This document shows positions 6,031 to 6,301 of a stretch of 6,301 nucleotides of DNA, one piece after another. This DNA comes from an uncultured Eggerthellaceae bacterium. Its GTDB lineage: Bacteria > Actinomycetota > Coriobacteriia > Coriobacteriales > Eggerthellaceae. Below the pieces are notes generated by a model. It had not been told where the DNA came from and did no database searches. It saw nothing but the letters and a program-made list of their open reading frames with translations. The stretch spans positions 1 through 6,301 of the forward strand of contig CAQLOA010000088.1 of NCBI GenBank assembly GCA_948829205.1, written 5' to 3'. The position numbers were made by a program, and so were the translations under genes. Every line of letters starts with the position of its first letter. Within the stretch, counting starts at the first letter, position 1.

Positions 6031-6301
6031 CTTTCTTTGAACTGAGAATTATACAGTTCGGCATAGAACCCGCCAAGCTCAAGGAGCTGCTCGTGGGTCC
6101 CCTGCTCCACGACGTCTCCCCCGTCAACCACAAGGATCAGGTCTGCGTCGCGTATGGTGGAGAGCCGGTGCGCGATGACGAACGACGTCCGGCCCCTCAT
6201 CAGGTTGTCCATCGCCGTCTGGATCCTCATCTCGGTCATCGTGTCCACGGACGACGTCGCCTCGTCGAGGATCAGCATGCGCCTGTCGGCGAGTATCGCC
6301 C
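6027..6301 (-). CDS. ABC transporter ATP-binding/permease protein, C-terminal end (cut by window edge)
   Basis: The visible 91 residues are the end of a nucleotide-binding domain. AILADRRMLILDEATSSVDT holds Walker B (LILDE, with the catalytic Glu) and the D-loop (SSVDT); FVIAHRLSTI holds the switch histidine (H-loop). These and the ending DGGDVVEQGTHEQLLELGGFYAELYNSQF match MsbA/ABCB-type exporters in which a membrane domain is fused to the ATPase. The signature motif, Walker A and transmembrane part lie beyond 6301. Such exporters often come as heterodimer pairs, so a second half-transporter may be upstream. The stop TGA (6029-6027) overlaps the HAD start. The substrate cannot be inferred. 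Confidence 0.93.
   Translation of the reverse strand, partial: AILADRRMLILDEATSSVDTMTEMRIQTAMDNLMRGRTSFVIAHRLSTIRDADLILVVDGGDVVEQGTHEQLLELGGFYAELYNSQFKER

Overview
This 6.3 kb window is GC-rich, and its genes look like those of an anaerobic actinobacterium of the class Coriobacteriia (Eggerthella/Slackia type). The reasons are a membrane-anchored, Tat-exported [NiFe] uptake hydrogenase of ordinary oxygen-sensitive cysteine pattern, purine-rich Shine-Dalgarno sites, and several proteins with strong actinobacterial composition. The species cannot be fixed from the sequence alone.

Layout. At 1-145 (minus) lies the beginning of the hydrogenase large subunit, cut by the window edge. It is preceded by the small subunit (159-1481, minus). 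A roughly 240 bp divergent intergenic region separates this operon from a rightward prephenate dehydratase gene, pheA (1720-2571). pheA converges on the manganese exporter gene mntP (2806-3378, minus). The 234 bp between them is almost entirely one long imperfect palindrome centred near 2685. mntP lies 36 bp downstream of a 503-residue protein (3415-4926, minus) that has the outline of an AAA+ ATPase but has lost its Walker A motif. Upstream of that gene is a promoter-like region with a LexA/SOS-like palindrome (GAAC-N4-GTTC). Next comes a near-perfect 66 bp hairpin (5098-5163), then a HAD-family phosphatase (5173-6030, minus). Its GTG start overlaps the stop codon of an ABC exporter (6027-6301, minus, only the C-terminal end visible).

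How the genes may work together. The two hydrogenase subunits form the periplasm-facing H2-oxidising enzyme; the cytochrome b or other quinone-linked partner would lie past position 1. pheA makes phenylpyruvate for phenylalanine synthesis and is under its own promoter. The pseudo-AAA gene and mntP are probably one transcript, and the ABC exporter and HAD phosphatase are translationally coupled. No defence system, CRISPR array, tRNA, rRNA or complete mobile element is visible. The most unusual items are the degenerate AAA+ protein with its SOS-like upstream site, the two large palindromic intergenic elements, and a prephenate dehydratase with an altered TRF motif.
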